Positions 21,185 through 32,856 of a DNA stretch of 64,000 nucleotides are shown one piece after another. The DNA is taken from positions 499,488 through 563,487 of the forward strand of contig JAANYP010004805.1 in NCBI GenBank assembly GCA_020465985.1, written 5' to 3'. The first letter of the stretch is position 1. Each line of letters starts with the position of its first letter. Source of the DNA: Centrapalus pauciflorus. Lineage: Eukaryota > Streptophyta > Magnoliopsida > Asterales > Asteraceae. Position numbers and translations under genes: made by a program. The notes beneath the pieces were generated by a model. That model made no database searches. It was given only the letters and a program-made list of their open reading frames with translations, and was not told the origin of the DNA.

Positions 21185-22231
21185 ATGGACAACAGTGCTG
21201 CAAGTTCCTCTTCCTACTATGACAATGGTTCAATGGAAAAACCCCCAAGTTCAATCGTCAGAACTTCTCTGGTTAGAAGTGTAGAATGATGCTCTATTTA
21301 GAAAATCTGGACGTACAACTGCCAGAGATAGTAATGGATGGTCCCTATATGCCAACTTTTGTTACTACTATCACTCCTGCTGTTTAAGGAGTTGAACCTG
21401 AAATCAGAACCTTTGAGAAGTCCAAAGCTCAATGGTCTGATGAAGACAAAAGATTGGTTGCTCTTGATGCATAAGCCAGGAATTACCTGGTCATTTCTCT
21501 TCCCGATGATGTGTTCAAACAGGTTGAGAAGATGAAAACTGCAAAGGAGATGTGGGATACTTTGTGTACTGTCTATGATGGTCCCACAATTACACTGGAT
21601 AACAAGATTAACAATCTTGTTAGACAGTATGAATTTTTCTTTGCAAAATCAAAGGAGTCACTCACGGAAACCTACACCAGGTTTACTGCTCTTATTAATG
21701 ATCTCAAAGCTGTTGGTATCACAAAGGACAGCCTGACTCTGGTGAACAAGTTGTTGTACATCCTGCCTGAAGAATGGAACTACTTTTCCACCATCTTAAG
21801 AAATTCAGGCACCATCAAAAGTATGGATCTTGTAAACTTATATGGATCCCTACTGAATGATGAGCAGTCAAGGCAACAGAAAAGAAATGCCTTTGGAAAT
21901 GTCTAAGAGAGGTGCTAACTTAGTGGCCAGCGTGAGACAACCTGTTGGCCAGGTATGTGATGTGTTCACACAACCTGATCAACAGGCTGATGATGAAAGC
22001 GAAGAAATGTCTGAAGAGGAATACAGTGAAGATCTTGCTGAACTTGATGATGAGCAAATGATTGCAATGCTTGTCAAAAGGTTCAACAAGAAAAGGTTTG
22101 GTAGAAGAATGCTGCAGGGGAACTCAAATGCTGTAAAAAAGAAGGCAATTGATAAATCTACGGCTGAGTGCTTTAAATGTGGCAAGACTGGCCACATAGC
22201 TGCTGACTGTGTGTCAAAAGCTGTTGGTTAG
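21185..22231 (+). pseudogene. Copia gag, proximal part (copy A)
   Basis: The candidate start ATG at 21185 reads MDNSAASSSS, but the frame is lost within about 25 codons. The gag body follows in pieces: MLYLENLDVQLPE, MDGPYMPT, then 21511-21906 with KEMWDTLCTVYDGPTITLDN, TYTRFTALINDLK and LPEEWNYFSTILRNSGT. After a frameshift near 21890, 21857-22231 carries a long acidic stretch and an intact CCHC zinc knuckle, ECFKCGKTGHIAADC. Gag builds the virus-like particle and binds RNA. Stops and a TAG after SKAVG end the frame. Confidence 0.87.
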
Positions 22232-23511
22232 TCATCCAAACCATTTTCAAGATAAACAGAGACGATGGCTACAGGGATAGGTACCTTATGGTTATGGCTA
22301 AGGTGAAAAACTTGGAAAACTCAGTGGCTTCCAACAAGCAAAAGGGACTAATGGCTGAGACATGTGATTGGGAGGAGTCTGATTCATCCTCAGATGAAGA
22401 AGACAACAATTGTCTGATGGCCAACACTGATATCCCACCAACCAGCAACTTCAAACATAATCTGGCTGAAGCTGAAGCCTTTGGCAGCTTAGAGAACTGG
22501 AACCCCACAATGATGTACAAGGTACAAAACTTTATGGCTTACAGTTCTGATGAAAAAGTAAAAATGTTTGAATACATGCCAGTTGATTAAAAAGCTGCTG
22601 TTGAGAAGCACAACGTTTCACTGTCTGAAATCACTCAGCTTAAAACTGATCTTAACATAAAATGTAGTCAACTGGACAATTTCCATAAGTTGGAAACTGA
22701 GCTTGATGAATTAAAACACATCAACTCCATTTTACTAGAAGAAAAGAGAGAGACAGACGTAAAACATGCAAATCTTCAAAAGATAGTTGACTCTTGGAGC
22801 CAATCTGCACAAAAAGTCAGCCATTGCATTAGTCAACAGATCCCTGCACAAATCCAAGCCTATCTTGGAGGGGATCTTGACAAAGCAGCTTTTATTGTTG
22901 AGATAACTAATTTGAAAGATGACTTATCCACTCTTGGTGAGCTTCCCAGCACTTTCATTCAAAAAGTAAATGGTGAGCTAGTCTCAACAAACAGGTTTGT
23001 CAGGCCTCAAAATACTGACAGCTTGTGTGAAAAAGGTCCAAAAGCTGATGAGGGAATATGTTCTACATCAAATCAGCCTGCTAATTGCTCTGCTGATTCA
23101 CACAAGCAGAAGAAAGGAAAACATGCTCAAACTGCAACTGTGGACACTAAACCTGTTGACAAAACAGGCTCTGGGTACAAAGCTGATGGTAAGAGACCTG
23201 TTAATCCTTTCGATGCTAATCATTTTTTGAAAAAGTTTTCAAAAGGTAAGCAGCCTGCTTCAACAGGGGTAAGTCTCATGTTTAAAGCAAATCTGCTGTG
23301 GTTTCAAATAAGTTTTTAAATCATAATGTAAAATTGGTTATGAATGAAGGTAAGTCTTTCAGAACCAAAAGCAGTAATCATGTTGATAGGCAACATCAAT
23401 CACATCTCAGTAAGGGCAAAGGGAAAGCCATTGCTCAACCTGAGATGAGTTCCCCCTAAAAATAACTAATATTTTCTCATGACTCTCTGCAGGACAAACA
23501 ACCATCCCAGG
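22232..23511 (+). pseudogene. Distal gag region (copy A): coiled coil and linker
   Basis: The open pieces 22288-22590 and 22690-23319 are acidic and Ser-rich (SDSSSDEEDNNCLMANTD). They then become heptad-like (ELDELKHINSILLEEKRETD), with a basic Lys/Ser tail. The region matches 53262-55098 of copy C, which still shows a second zinc knuckle; that part is degraded in A. A TAA at 22590 and frameshifts after 23290 break it. It is probably an extended gag C-terminus. Confidence 0.72.
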
Positions 23512-23938
23512 TTTGGTACTTGGACAGTGGCTGCTCAGGACATATGATAGGTTGCAAGGACCTGCTAAGTGATCTCAGGCCTGAAAAAGGGCCAAAAGTA
23601 ACATTTGGTGACAATGTACAGGGATCCACAGAAGGATATGGAACTCTTCAAGCTGGTGCTGCAGTGTTCAAAAGGGTAGCATATGTGGTTGGGCTGAAAC
23701 ATAATCTTGTTAGCATAAGCCAACTGTGTGATGCTGGCTACAAGGTTAACTTTGATGAGCACCTAGGTTACATATTGGATCCCCAAGGCAAAGTTGTGCT
23801 GTGTGCTCGACGAAAGAAAGGTGTATATGTTGTGGACATGAAATCTGCTGATCCCACAACTAAAACCTGCTTTCTCTCAAGAACCAATGCAGATCTAAAC
23901 TGGTTATGGCACAAAACGTGTGACACCCTTGCCACAAC
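23512..23938 (+). pseudogene. Copia protease and integrase N-terminus (copy A), split by gypsy G
   Basis: Reading WYLDSGCSGHMIG at the start gives the aspartic protease D-S-G motif. It continues with LRPEKGPKVTFGDNVQGSTE, GLKHNLVSISQL and the GAG-pre-integrase region up to LNWLWHK, the first His of the integrase zinc site. At 23939 the gypsy LTR begins, and the frame runs 8 residues or so into it before a stop. The protein resumes at 31706. Confidence 0.9.
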
Positions 23939-25843
23939 AACCACCATTTACAAAAACCCAGGATGAATCATCATCCACAATTACATTAATGATCTGATAA
24001 CCTAATTTAAGTGCGGAAGCATTAAAATACATAATTAAAGTAGTGCAACAGTATCAAACACCCTACGGTGCTACAAGGTACCAAATCTAAGTCTACACAC
24101 CCGATTAAATTATTACAACATCCAAAATATATTACAACATTGTCTCAAAACATAATTACCGATTAAGTAGTACCAAATCTTTCGGATCTTCACAAACGAC
24201 CTAACTAGAAGGTCCGGCGGTAGACTTCCCTTTTCCTGTAAAAGTACAACATCTGAGAGGTAAGCGAATGCTTAGTGACTACAAAGATTACGCATTTTAT
24301 AAATCTTTATGAAGCCCCAAGGGTAACACAGATGACAAACATCGTATACCCTTCTTCGTACACCAAGTACGGACCAGAGCCGCAACCCCTTCGAGCCCAA
24401 AGCTCGACATTAAACATACCATCTGAGACAAACGTACGATCGGGGATGACATACTGCCTACCAGAACCTCGGAGGGATCAGCTCCAGGTCATATAGCGCA
24501 GTAACATAAGTGTAATCGATGCGACCCACCGGTCCATCACTAGATGCACAACAATCGAAAGGACATGCAACAAGTATGAATGTGCATCTAAATCTACGCA
24601 AGTTAGTAGAATTCCAAAGAATAAATGAAGCAACAGGTCTCAGCAGGCAAAGCTTAACTTAAAACAGATATAAACATGCGAAATTTGCTGTACTCACAGT
24701 GGGTGCGTAATTAAAACTTCAATATTATTTCTCTTCGGGCTTTCAACCGGATCCACCAAGTACCCCACTGTGGGTTAAACAACACCACAAGGGACCTGTT
24801 AAATTAGTTGCAACAATACCTCGAGTCAAAAACCGTTTAAATCCATAAGACCAAGTTTTGTAAGTTTTGAAATATTTTTCCCCCATTTCGGATCCATATC
24901 CAAATTCGAACCACAACTAAGTTTGAACCCATCTCAAGTTCACACCTTATTCTTTGAATAACTTTTGTTATTTATGTGTTGTCTATGGGTTTCAATTTTT
25001 TAGGCATTAAATTCGAATTTAAGGGGCTACATTCGAATTTTCTTTCGAATTTGAGGCCAAACTCGAACCTTATGGGATAAACTCGAACACCATTCGAGTT
25101 TGTGGATTAGATTCGAACCCCTCATTCGAATTTTAGGATTAAACTCGAAAATATACTCGAATCTAGTACCAAAATCGAGTTTGTTCTTGCATTTCGACTG
25201 TGTTCTTGGTATTTTCGAGTTTGTTCATCTTTATAACTTTAAAACATGCCTTTCTAAGCCTAAAATCACCGATATATCATGTATGATGCGTAGGTTCCAT
25301 TCTATTACACATATACTATCATATTCTTGCAAGATTTCAAGCAAAACTAGCTCTAAATCACATAAAAATGGCAGATTCGAATTTATGTTCTTCAAAACCG
25401 AAACACATAATCTTAAAAGGGTCGATTATTACCTCAATTCGTACGAAATCAATAATCCAACCGTAGATTGTTGTAGTACTCCTCGAGATCTTTCCGATGA
25501 CGTATAAATCTCGATAATCGGCCTGTCGGTTTGTGAGATAATCTAGAGAGAAGTACAGAGAGTTTTTCTAGAGAGAGAAAGTAGAGAGAGAGTGCAATGA
25601 AAAATGAATGGCTTTTTAGCCTTTTTATTCAACTTTCATCATTTTTGCACTTTTCACCCCTCAACTTAACCGGTTCCATAAAATACTGATTATTCTTAAA
25701 TTTCTCATTACTAACTTTTATCATTCATAATACTCCATAATAATAATTATTAATTCTCAAACTTCGTAACTTCTTAAAATAGCATCAAACTTTTAAATAT
25801 CCCAAATACATAATAATTGCTCATAATTCAACTTAATTATAAA
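23939..25843 (-). repeat. 3' LTR of gypsy G, 5' end deleted
   Basis: It starts on the plus strand TGTGACACCCTTGCC and is nearly identical to 29721-31653. It departs after CAACTTAATTATAAA, where integrase sequence follows directly. The missing 52 bp are those at 31654-31705 of the other LTR. Region 25000-25160 holds many TTCGAA or CTCGAA motifs. Confidence 0.92.
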
Positions 25844-26733
25844 TTATCGTCCATATAAATCTGAGCTAACTTCTCCAGCGAATAATTTTCTCTAATCGGT
25901 ATAAAGTGAGCCGACTTAGTTAATCTATCCACGATCACCCATACTGCATCGTGTTGACGCCTAGTTTTCGGCAGCTTTGTAACAAAATCCATCGTTATGT
26001 GCTCCCACTTCCATTCCGGAATGGGAAGCGGTTGCAAACTGCCATAGGGTTGCTGATGTTCGGCTTTCACAAGCCGGCAAGTCCTGCATCTCTCCACGTA
26101 TTGGCCTATATCTTTCTTCAATCCGGGCCACCATAAGTCTGCTTTCAGCTCGTTGTACATCTTTGTGCTCCCGGGATGTACAGAAAATTTTGATTGATGA
26201 GCTTCTTCTATTATCACATTTCTCATTCCACCCAACTTCGGAACCCAAATCCTCCCGTATACTCCTTTCAATCCCGATTCCCTCGTTTCCATATTTTTAG
26301 TCTGTACTCTAATATCCTCAGCACCGACATTTTCATCTTTCAAGGCTTCCTTCTGAGCGGCCTTAACATCATCGATTATTGTGGAAGTTAGCATCGTAGA
26401 TGTCATCATGTAGCAGCAATCTTTAGCGTAAGCTTTCCGGCTCAAGGCATCGGCTACCACATTAGCCTTTCCGGGGTGATAAAGGATTTCACAATCGTAG
26501 TCTTTATTAAGCTCCAAAGATCGTCTCTGCCTCATATTGAGCTCTTTCTGACTAAAGATGTACTTTATACTTTTATGGTCCGTGTAAAGTTGACACTTAG
26601 TACCGTACAGGTAGTGCCTCCATAACTTCAAAGCAAATGTTACCGCAGTCAACTCGAGATCATGAGTTGAATAATTCTTTTCATGCTGCTTCAACTGTCT
26701 TGAAGCGTAAGCAATTACTTTCCCGCTCTGCAT
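25837..26733 (-). pseudogene. Gypsy RNase H (distal part) and truncated integrase (G)
   Basis: This is the same frame as the upstream pol after one in-frame stop at 26743-26745. It carries RNase H blocks (GKVIAYASRQLK, THDLELTAV, TDHKSIKYIF, KANVVADALSR). The integrase zinc site follows (HQSKFSVHPG, then CRTCRLVKA), and then the start of the integrase core with MDFVTKLP, which holds the first catalytic Asp. Translation ends YMDDNL at the deletion junction (about 25844). The second Asp and the Glu of DDE are absent, so integrase cannot act. Confidence 0.9.
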
Positions 26734-26745
26734 CAGTACATCACC

Positions 26746-28443
26746 TTACCCCAGTCTTGAGGCATCAGTATACACCACAAAATCGTCACTGCCTTCAGGT
26801 AAAGCAAGTATCGGCGCCTCACTTAGCGCCTTCTTCACAACCTCAAAGGCCTCCTGCTGCACAGTTTCCCATACAAACGGTGCATTCTTCTTTGTTAATG
26901 CAGTCAAAGGAACTGCAATCTTAGAAAAATCCTTTATGAACCTCCTATAGTAGCCCGCCAACCCCAGAAAACTTCTAACTTCAGTAGCTGAACACGGCGG
27001 TTCCCAGTTCTTTATCGCTTCTACCTTAGCTGGATCTACTGAAATTCCAGCCCCCGAAATCACATGTCCTAGAAACTGTATCTGTTGTAGCCAAAATTCA
27101 CACTTTGAGAATTTGGCATACAACATTTCCTTTCTTAACAACTCCAATAATTCCTTTAGGTGATCAGCGTGCTCAGCCACAGACTTAGAATATACCAGAA
27201 TGTCATCAATAAATACAATCACTGATTTGTCTAACATCAGTCTGCAAACTTGGTTCATTAGACCCATAAAGACAGCCGGGGCATTGGTTAACCCGAAAGG
27301 CATAACCAAAAACTCATAATGCCTATAACGTGTCCTAAATGCTGTCTTAGGCACATCCTCTTCTCGTACCTTCAACTGATGGTACCCCGACCTCAAATCA
27401 ATCTTGGAGAACACACTAGCCCCATGTAGTTGATCAAACAAGTCATCTATCCTCGGTAGCGGATACTTGTTCTTAATTGTCAACTTATTCAGCACCCGGT
27501 AATCAATGCACATTCGCATTGTGCCATCTTTCTTCTTAACAAACAGTACCGGAGCTCCCCACGGCGATGAACTCGACCGAATGAAGCCCTTGTCCAACAA
27601 CTCTTGAAGCTGTGTTATCATTTCTTTCATCTCGGTTGAGGCAAGACGGTAAGGAGAACGAGCTACCGGTGCAGCTCCAGGGATCAAGTCAATTTTAAAT
27701 TCCACTTGTCTCTCAGGCGGCATGCCAGACAAGTCTTCCGGAAACACATCCGGGAATTGTGAAACAACAGGCACATCGGCCAAAGTCCTCTTCTCAGCCT
27801 TAGCATCAATCGCATATGCTAAGTAAGCGTCACATCCCCTTGCAACAAGCTTTCGAGCTTTTGCAATAGTCAGCAAACACAGATCCCCACTTCTCCTATA
27901 TCCGTATATACAGATCTCACGCCCCTCCGGAGTAGTTATCTTTATCATTCGATTCTTACACACTATATGAGCTTCATTCTCAACCAACCAGTCCATCCCA
28001 ACTATCACGTCGAACTCACTGAACTCAATAGGAATCAGATCTAAATTGAAGACTACATCTTCAAATACTAATGTGCAATTACGGTATACGTGATCTACCT
28101 TGACTAGAGTGCTGCTAGTAGTTTCTATGTCAAGTACAGCAGATAATCTAGACAGTGGCATGGCAAGTCTTTGTGCAAATACAGTGGAAACAAACGAACG
28201 ATTTGCACCAGAATCAAATAAAACTCTTGCAGACAAAGAGTTAACTATGAACGTACCCGTAACCACCTCTGGGTTTTCCCTGGCCTCCTCCGACGTTATC
28301 TGAATAGCACGAGCCGGTGCCCTTTGTGACTGACCCCGGCAGTTAACTGAACCACCACTCGAACCTCCAGAAGATCGTGTTGATGATGGAGCAGCAGCTG
28401 CTGGAGCATTCTTCCTACAGTTCCTACTATAGTGTCCGCACAC
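26746..28443 (-). pseudogene. Gypsy protease, reverse transcriptase and start of RNase H (G)
   Basis: This open frame of about 565 codons begins within a zinc knuckle (MCGHYSRNC). It has the protease motif VLFDSGANRSFV near residue 75 and the reverse transcriptase (RVT_1). Visible blocks are RSPYRLAS, SSPWGAPVLFVKKKDG, YPLPRIDDLFDQLHGA, MPFGLTNAPAVF, the catalytic VIFVFIDD-type motif read as VFIDDILVYS, and FLGHVISGAG. It ends in the RNase H start VVYTDASRLG at a TAA, after which the same frame resumes. Apart from this one stop the frame is intact, so degradation is limited. Confidence 0.93.
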
Positions 28444-28620
28444 CCCACACTTATAGCAAGCATCTCACTTCCTTGGGCAATCGTTCTGAAAATGACCCAA
28501 TTCCCCACAGCAAAAGCAAGCACGTCCGTTAGTGCACTTGCCAAAGTGTTCCAGATGACACTTATTGCAATACGGCGACTCGGTGTTGATGGAATAAGCA
28601 CGCGCACGACCACGATCAGA
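28444..28620 (-). pseudogene. Zinc-knuckle array between gag and pol of gypsy G
   Basis: Three closely spaced Cys-rich knuckle-like motifs are readable: CNKCHLEHFGKC, CFCCGELGHFQNDC and CYKCGVCGHYSRNC. The last runs into the pol frame. In-frame stops at about 28618 and about 28466 separate them from gag and pol. The motifs would form the nucleocapsid part of the gag-pol polyprotein. Confidence 0.8.
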
Positions 28621-29502
28621 TTAACCAGACTGTCGGCGATAAGACTGCTGAGGTGAGTACTGTGAAGACCGGGAAGATCCCGAGTATCCTCCCTCACGTT
28701 GGCGCTTCGGCGGTGACGGCTGTGTTGGGTTGGTGGAAGCAGCAGCGGACCCAATTGAGTAACTCGACATAATAAAAATCCGCTCTACATTTCTGGCAGC
28801 CTCGAGTAAACCAGCAAATGTAGGGTAGCGAACGTTGCTCATGACCCTCCTAATCTCAATATCCAGACCAGCCTCAAACCTGGTCACCTTCCTTTCCTCA
28901 GTATCGACTTGATGAGGCGCGAACAAACTCAGCCTCGTGAACTCTACAGCATATTGGGACACAGTCTTAGTCCCCTGCATCAGTGCCATAAACTTCGCCT
29001 CCAGCCTTCGGCGTTCATCAACTGGACAATACTGCTGAGTGAATAAGTCCGTAAACTCAGCCCAAGTCATCACAGAGACCTTCTCCAGTGTCAAAGCATT
29101 CACCATAGCGTTCCACCACATAATCGCATCATTGGTGAACATCGCGGTAGCATACCGAACCATGTCCTTCTCAGCGCAGTCGCTGATTCGGAATGTTCGT
29201 TCGGTTGCCGTTATCCATTCAAGTGCGGCAACAGCGTCTCCCAATCCATTAAACTCCACAGCCCCGTTTCCCTTGAAATCCTTAAACCGGCAACCTTTGG
29301 GTTTGTTTGATGACCCAGTGTTGTCATCTTGATTATCATCGTTGCCCCCTTCCTTTTCATTGTTTTTCCTCTTATCCTCTCTTCTCTTAGCTTCGGCCTC
29401 ATCTCGAGCCCGAAACTGATCTTGTATCATGTTGTTCTGCTCAGCCATCATGGCTAGCATCATCTCTCTTGTCTCTTCAGGTGTCATTCCTCCTCCAGAC
29501 AT
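28621..29502 (-). CDS. Gypsy gag (capsid part) of element G
   Basis: About 293 codons start with MSGGGMTPEETREMM at 29502, about 200 bp after the primer binding site. It continues with a Lys/Glu/Asp/Asn-rich stretch, then the Retrotrans_gag domain with ALEWITATERTF, YATAMFTNDAIMWW, FTDLFTQQYCP, FMALMQGTKTVSQYAVEF and FEAGLDIEIRR. The tail is Ser/Gln/Arg-rich and ends at a TAA before the zinc knuckles. The capsid part is open and complete, but in this lineage gag and pol are usually one frame, so the stop likely truncates the polyprotein. Confidence 0.88.
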   Translation of the reverse strand: MSGGGMTPEETREMMLAMMAEQNNMIQDQFRARDEAEAKRREDKRKNNEKEGGNDDNQDDNTGSSNKPKGCRFKDFKGNGAVEFNGLGDAVAALEWITATERTFRISDCAEKDMVRYATAMFTNDAIMWWNAMVNALTLEKVSVMTWAEFTDLFTQQYCPVDERRRLEAKFMALMQGTKTVSQYAVEFTRLSLFAPHQVDTEERKVTRFEAGLDIEIRRVMSNVRYPTFAGLLEAARNVERIFIMSSYSIGSAAASTNPTQPSPPKRQREGGYSGSSRSSQYSPQQSYRRQSG

Positions 29503-29701
29503 GTTCTGAAATAATAAACATATAACTTGTTTAGTAACATGTCATTAATTTAAAAACACCACTCATTTGTCCCGCATGATAGTCAATCTCTTATAATTAC
29601 TAGATCGTAACCTATCTTAGTTCAGATCATTACTTAAACCACTACATATCATTACCTAATGTTTGAGATCAAGACCTCACGGACACTTGAATCTCAAACT
29701 A

Positions 29702-29715
29702 CTGCTCTGATACCA
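29702..29715 (-). promoter_or_regulatory. Primer binding site, gypsy G
   Basis: The minus strand reads TGGTATCAGAGCAG, five bases from the 5' LTR. This is the initiator-Met tRNA type. Confidence 0.9.
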
Positions 29716-29720
29716 TCTCG

Positions 29721-31705
29721 TGTGACACCCTTGCCACAACAACCACCATTTACAAACACCCATGATGAATCATCATTCACAATTACATTAATGATCTGAT
29801 AACCTAATTTAAGTGTGGAAGCATTAAAATACATAATTAAAGTAGTGCAACAGTATCAAACACCCTACGGTGCTACAAGGTACCAAATCTAAGTCTACAC
29901 ACCCGATTAAATTATTACAACATCCAAAATATATTACAACATTGTCTCAAAACATAATTACCGATTAAGTAGTACCAAATCTTTCGAATCTTCACAAACG
30001 ACCTAACTAGAAGGTCCGGCGGTAGACTTCCCTTTTCCTGTAAAACTACAACATCTGAGAGGTAAGCGAATGCTTAGTGAATACAAAGATTACGCATTTT
30101 ATAAATCTTTATGAAGCCCCAAGGGTAACATAGGTGACAAACATCGTATACACTTCTTCGTACACCAAGTACGGACCAGAGCCGCAACCCCTTCGAGCCC
30201 AAAGCTCGGCATTAAACATACCATCTGAGACAAACGTACGATCGGGGATGACATACTGCCTACCAGAACCTCGGAGTGATCAGCTCCAGGTCATATAGCG
30301 CAGTAACATAAGTGTAATCGATGCGACCCACCGGTCCATCACTAGATGCACAACAATCGAAAGGACATGCAACAAGTATGAATGTGCATCTAAATCTACG
30401 CAAGTTAGTAGAATTCCAAACAATAAATGAAGCAACAGGTCTCAGCAGGCAAAGCTTAACATAAAAGAGATATAAACATGCGAAATCTGCTGTACTCACA
30501 GTGGGTGCGTAATTAAAACTTCAATATTATTTCTCTTCGGGCTTTCAACCGGATCCACCAAGTACCCCACTGTGGGTTAAACAACACCACAAGGGACCTG
30601 TTAAATTAGTTGCAACAATACCTCGAGTCAAAAACCGTTTAAATCCATAAGACCAAGTTTTGTAAGTTTTGAAATATTTTTCCCCCATTTCGGATCCATA
30701 TCCAAATTCGAACCACAACTAAGTTTGAACCCATCTCAAGTTCACACCTTATTCTTTGAATAACTTTTGTTATTTATGTGTTGTCTATGGGTTTCAATTT
30801 TTTAGGCATTAAATTCGAATTTAAGGGGTTAAATTCGAATTTTCTTTCGAATTTGAGGCCAAACTCGAAGCTTATGGGATAAACTCGAACACCATGCGAG
30901 TTTGTGGGTTAGATTCGAACCCCTCATTCGAATTTGAGGATTAAACTCGAAAATATACTCGAATCTAGTACCAAAATCGAGTTTGTTCTTGCATTTCGAC
31001 TGTGTTCTTGGTATTTTCGAGTTTGTTCATCTTTACAACTTTAAAACATTCCTTTCTAAGCCTAAAATCACCGATATATCATGTATGATGCCTAGGTTCC
31101 ATTCTATTACACATATACTATCATATTCTTGCAAGATTTCAAGCAAAACTAGCTCTAAATCACATAAAAATGGCAGATTCGAATTTATGTTCTTCAAAAC
31201 CGAAACACATAATCTTAAAAGGGTCGATTCTTACCTCAATTCGTACGAAATCAACAATCCAACCATAGATTGTTGTAGTACTCCTCGAGATCTTTCCGAT
31301 GACGTATAAATCTCGATAATCGGCCGGTCGGTTTGTGAGATAATCTAGAGAGAAGTAGAGAGAGTTTTTCTAGAGAGAGAAAGTAGAGAGAGAGAGAGAG
31401 AGTGCAATGAAAAATGAATGGCTTTTTAGCCTTTTTATTCAACTTTCATCATTTTTGCACTTTTCACCCCTCAACTTAACCGGTTCAATAAAATACTGAT
31501 TATTCTTAAATTTATCATTACTAACTTTTATCATTCATAATACTTCATAATAATAATTATTAATTCTCAAACTTCGTAACTTCTTAAAATAGCATCAAAC
31601 TTTTAAATATCCCAAATACATAATAATTGCTCATAATTCAACTTAATTATAAAGTATTCACCTAAATAACTCCGAATTACGGTAATTGAATTCGAGGATG
31701 TTACA
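29721..31705 (-). repeat. 5' LTR of gypsy G (1985 bp, complete)
   Basis: On the plus strand it runs from TGTGACACCCTTGCC to TCGAGGATGTTACA, so the element sense is TGTAACATCC...GGGTGTCACA. It is nearly identical to the left LTR. Differences include an expanded GA run near 31385-31402 and scattered substitutions. The segment 30810-30990 has a dense set of TTCGAA-type motifs. The antisense ORFs in both LTRs (25100-25507 and 30983-31309) are duplicated only because the LTR is. Confidence 0.93.
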
Positions 31706-32830
31706 AAAGGCTGTCACACCTGAACTTCAATAATATCAACAAACTGTGTAAGAAAGAGTTGGTAACGGGTTTGCCTTCTATAACATTTTTTAAGGATAAA
31801 CACTGCACAGCTTGTGAGAAACGCAAGCAGAGAAAATCATCTTTTAAATCTAAGCATAATTTCTCTATTGATACTCCTCTCTTCTTAATCCACATGGACT
31901 TGTTTGGACCAGTAAGTGTCCCAAGTCTAGGAGGAAGAAGATACACTCTAGCAATGGTTGATGAGTTCTCCAGGTTTACATGGGCAATCTTTCTGAAGAT
32001 CAAAGGAGAGGCTGCTAGAGAAATCATTGGTTTTATCAAGAAGATGGAGATGCTAAACTTTGCCTAAGTAAAGCAGTTTAGAAGTGATCATGGTACTGAG
32101 TTCAGAAATAGTACACTTCAGGACTTCTGTGAAGAAAGAGGGATCTCACAAAACGTTTCAGCAGTAAGAACTCCACAACAAAATGGAGTTGCTGAAAGGA
32201 GAAACTGAACCCTCATTGAAGCTGCTAGAACCATGATGTGTGCATCTGGTTTACCTTCATTATTCTGGGCTGAAACTGTCAACACTGCTTGCTTCACCCA
32301 AAGTAGATCCTTAGTGGTGAAAAGGTTCAACAAGACTCCCTATGCGCTGCTCAAAGGGAGGAGGCCAAACATGAGCTATTTCCATGTGCTTGGATGTCCC
32401 TGTTTCATTCTGAATCAAAGGGACCAACTACCAAAGTTTGAACCCAAAGCTGATGAAGGTGTATTTGTTGGATACTCTGCTATCTCCAAAGCCTACAGAG
32501 TATACAACAACAAGAGAAAGGTGATAGATGGATCTATCAACGTCGACTTTGATGAGTCCAGGAGTGCCTCCACTAAATCTCTTCCTGAATCAATTTCAGG
32601 AGAATTCAACTTTGATGATCTTATGCATTCCATCAGTGAAGAGAAGGACTCAAAAGCTTCTACTACATCCAGAGTGGAACCTGCTAATCACGATGGGCAT
32701 GATGATGATTATGTTGATACAACCTGTGTGAATAAGTGTACTTACATAATTACAACTTCATGTCCTGAACAAATAAATGTTGATTTTCTTGGATCCTCTG
32801 CTGATATGTTCAACAATGGAGAGTCGTGAT
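31706..32830 (+). pseudogene. Copia integrase, distal part and linker (copy A)
   Basis: It resumes after gypsy G with RLSHLNF, the second His of the zinc site, then CTACEKRKQ. The core follows, with catalytic residues in HMDLFGPV, RSDHGTEF and PQQNGVAERRN. A TAA follows EMLNF at about 32065, and a TGA replaces the codon after AERRN at about 32206. The frame 32233-32829 then covers the integrase C-terminus (GLPSLFWAETVNTACF, YFHVLGCPCFIL) and an acidic Ser-rich linker, ending in TGA at 32829. The two nonsense codons and the gypsy insertion inactivate it. Confidence 0.9.
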
Positions 32831-32856
32831 CAACAAGTGAACATCAAGATATCAGT

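Larger units (their letters stand above)
23939..31705 (-). mobile_element. Ty3/gypsy element G, inserted in integrase of copy A
   Basis: A minus-strand gypsy element with a 5' LTR at 29721-31705, primer binding site, gag, protease, reverse transcriptase, RNase H, a truncated integrase and a 3' LTR at 23939-25843 that lacks its first 52 bp. Reverse transcriptase before integrase defines Ty3/gypsy. Flanking bases AAACG (23934-23938) and AAAGG (31706-31710) are a 5-bp target duplication with one change. Copy A joined across them gives the expected WHKRLSH codons. A deletion removed the integrase C-terminus, any chromodomain, the polypurine tract and the LTR start. Sequence style suggests a Tekay/Del-type chromovirus; this is an inference. 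Confidence 0.93.

Noticed and set aside
25100..25507. A plus-strand ORF of 135 codons, repeated at 30983-31309 with almost the same protein
   Set aside because: Both copies lie in the two LTRs of gypsy G and are antisense to the element. They are duplicated because the LTR is. No domain or start context supports a gene.
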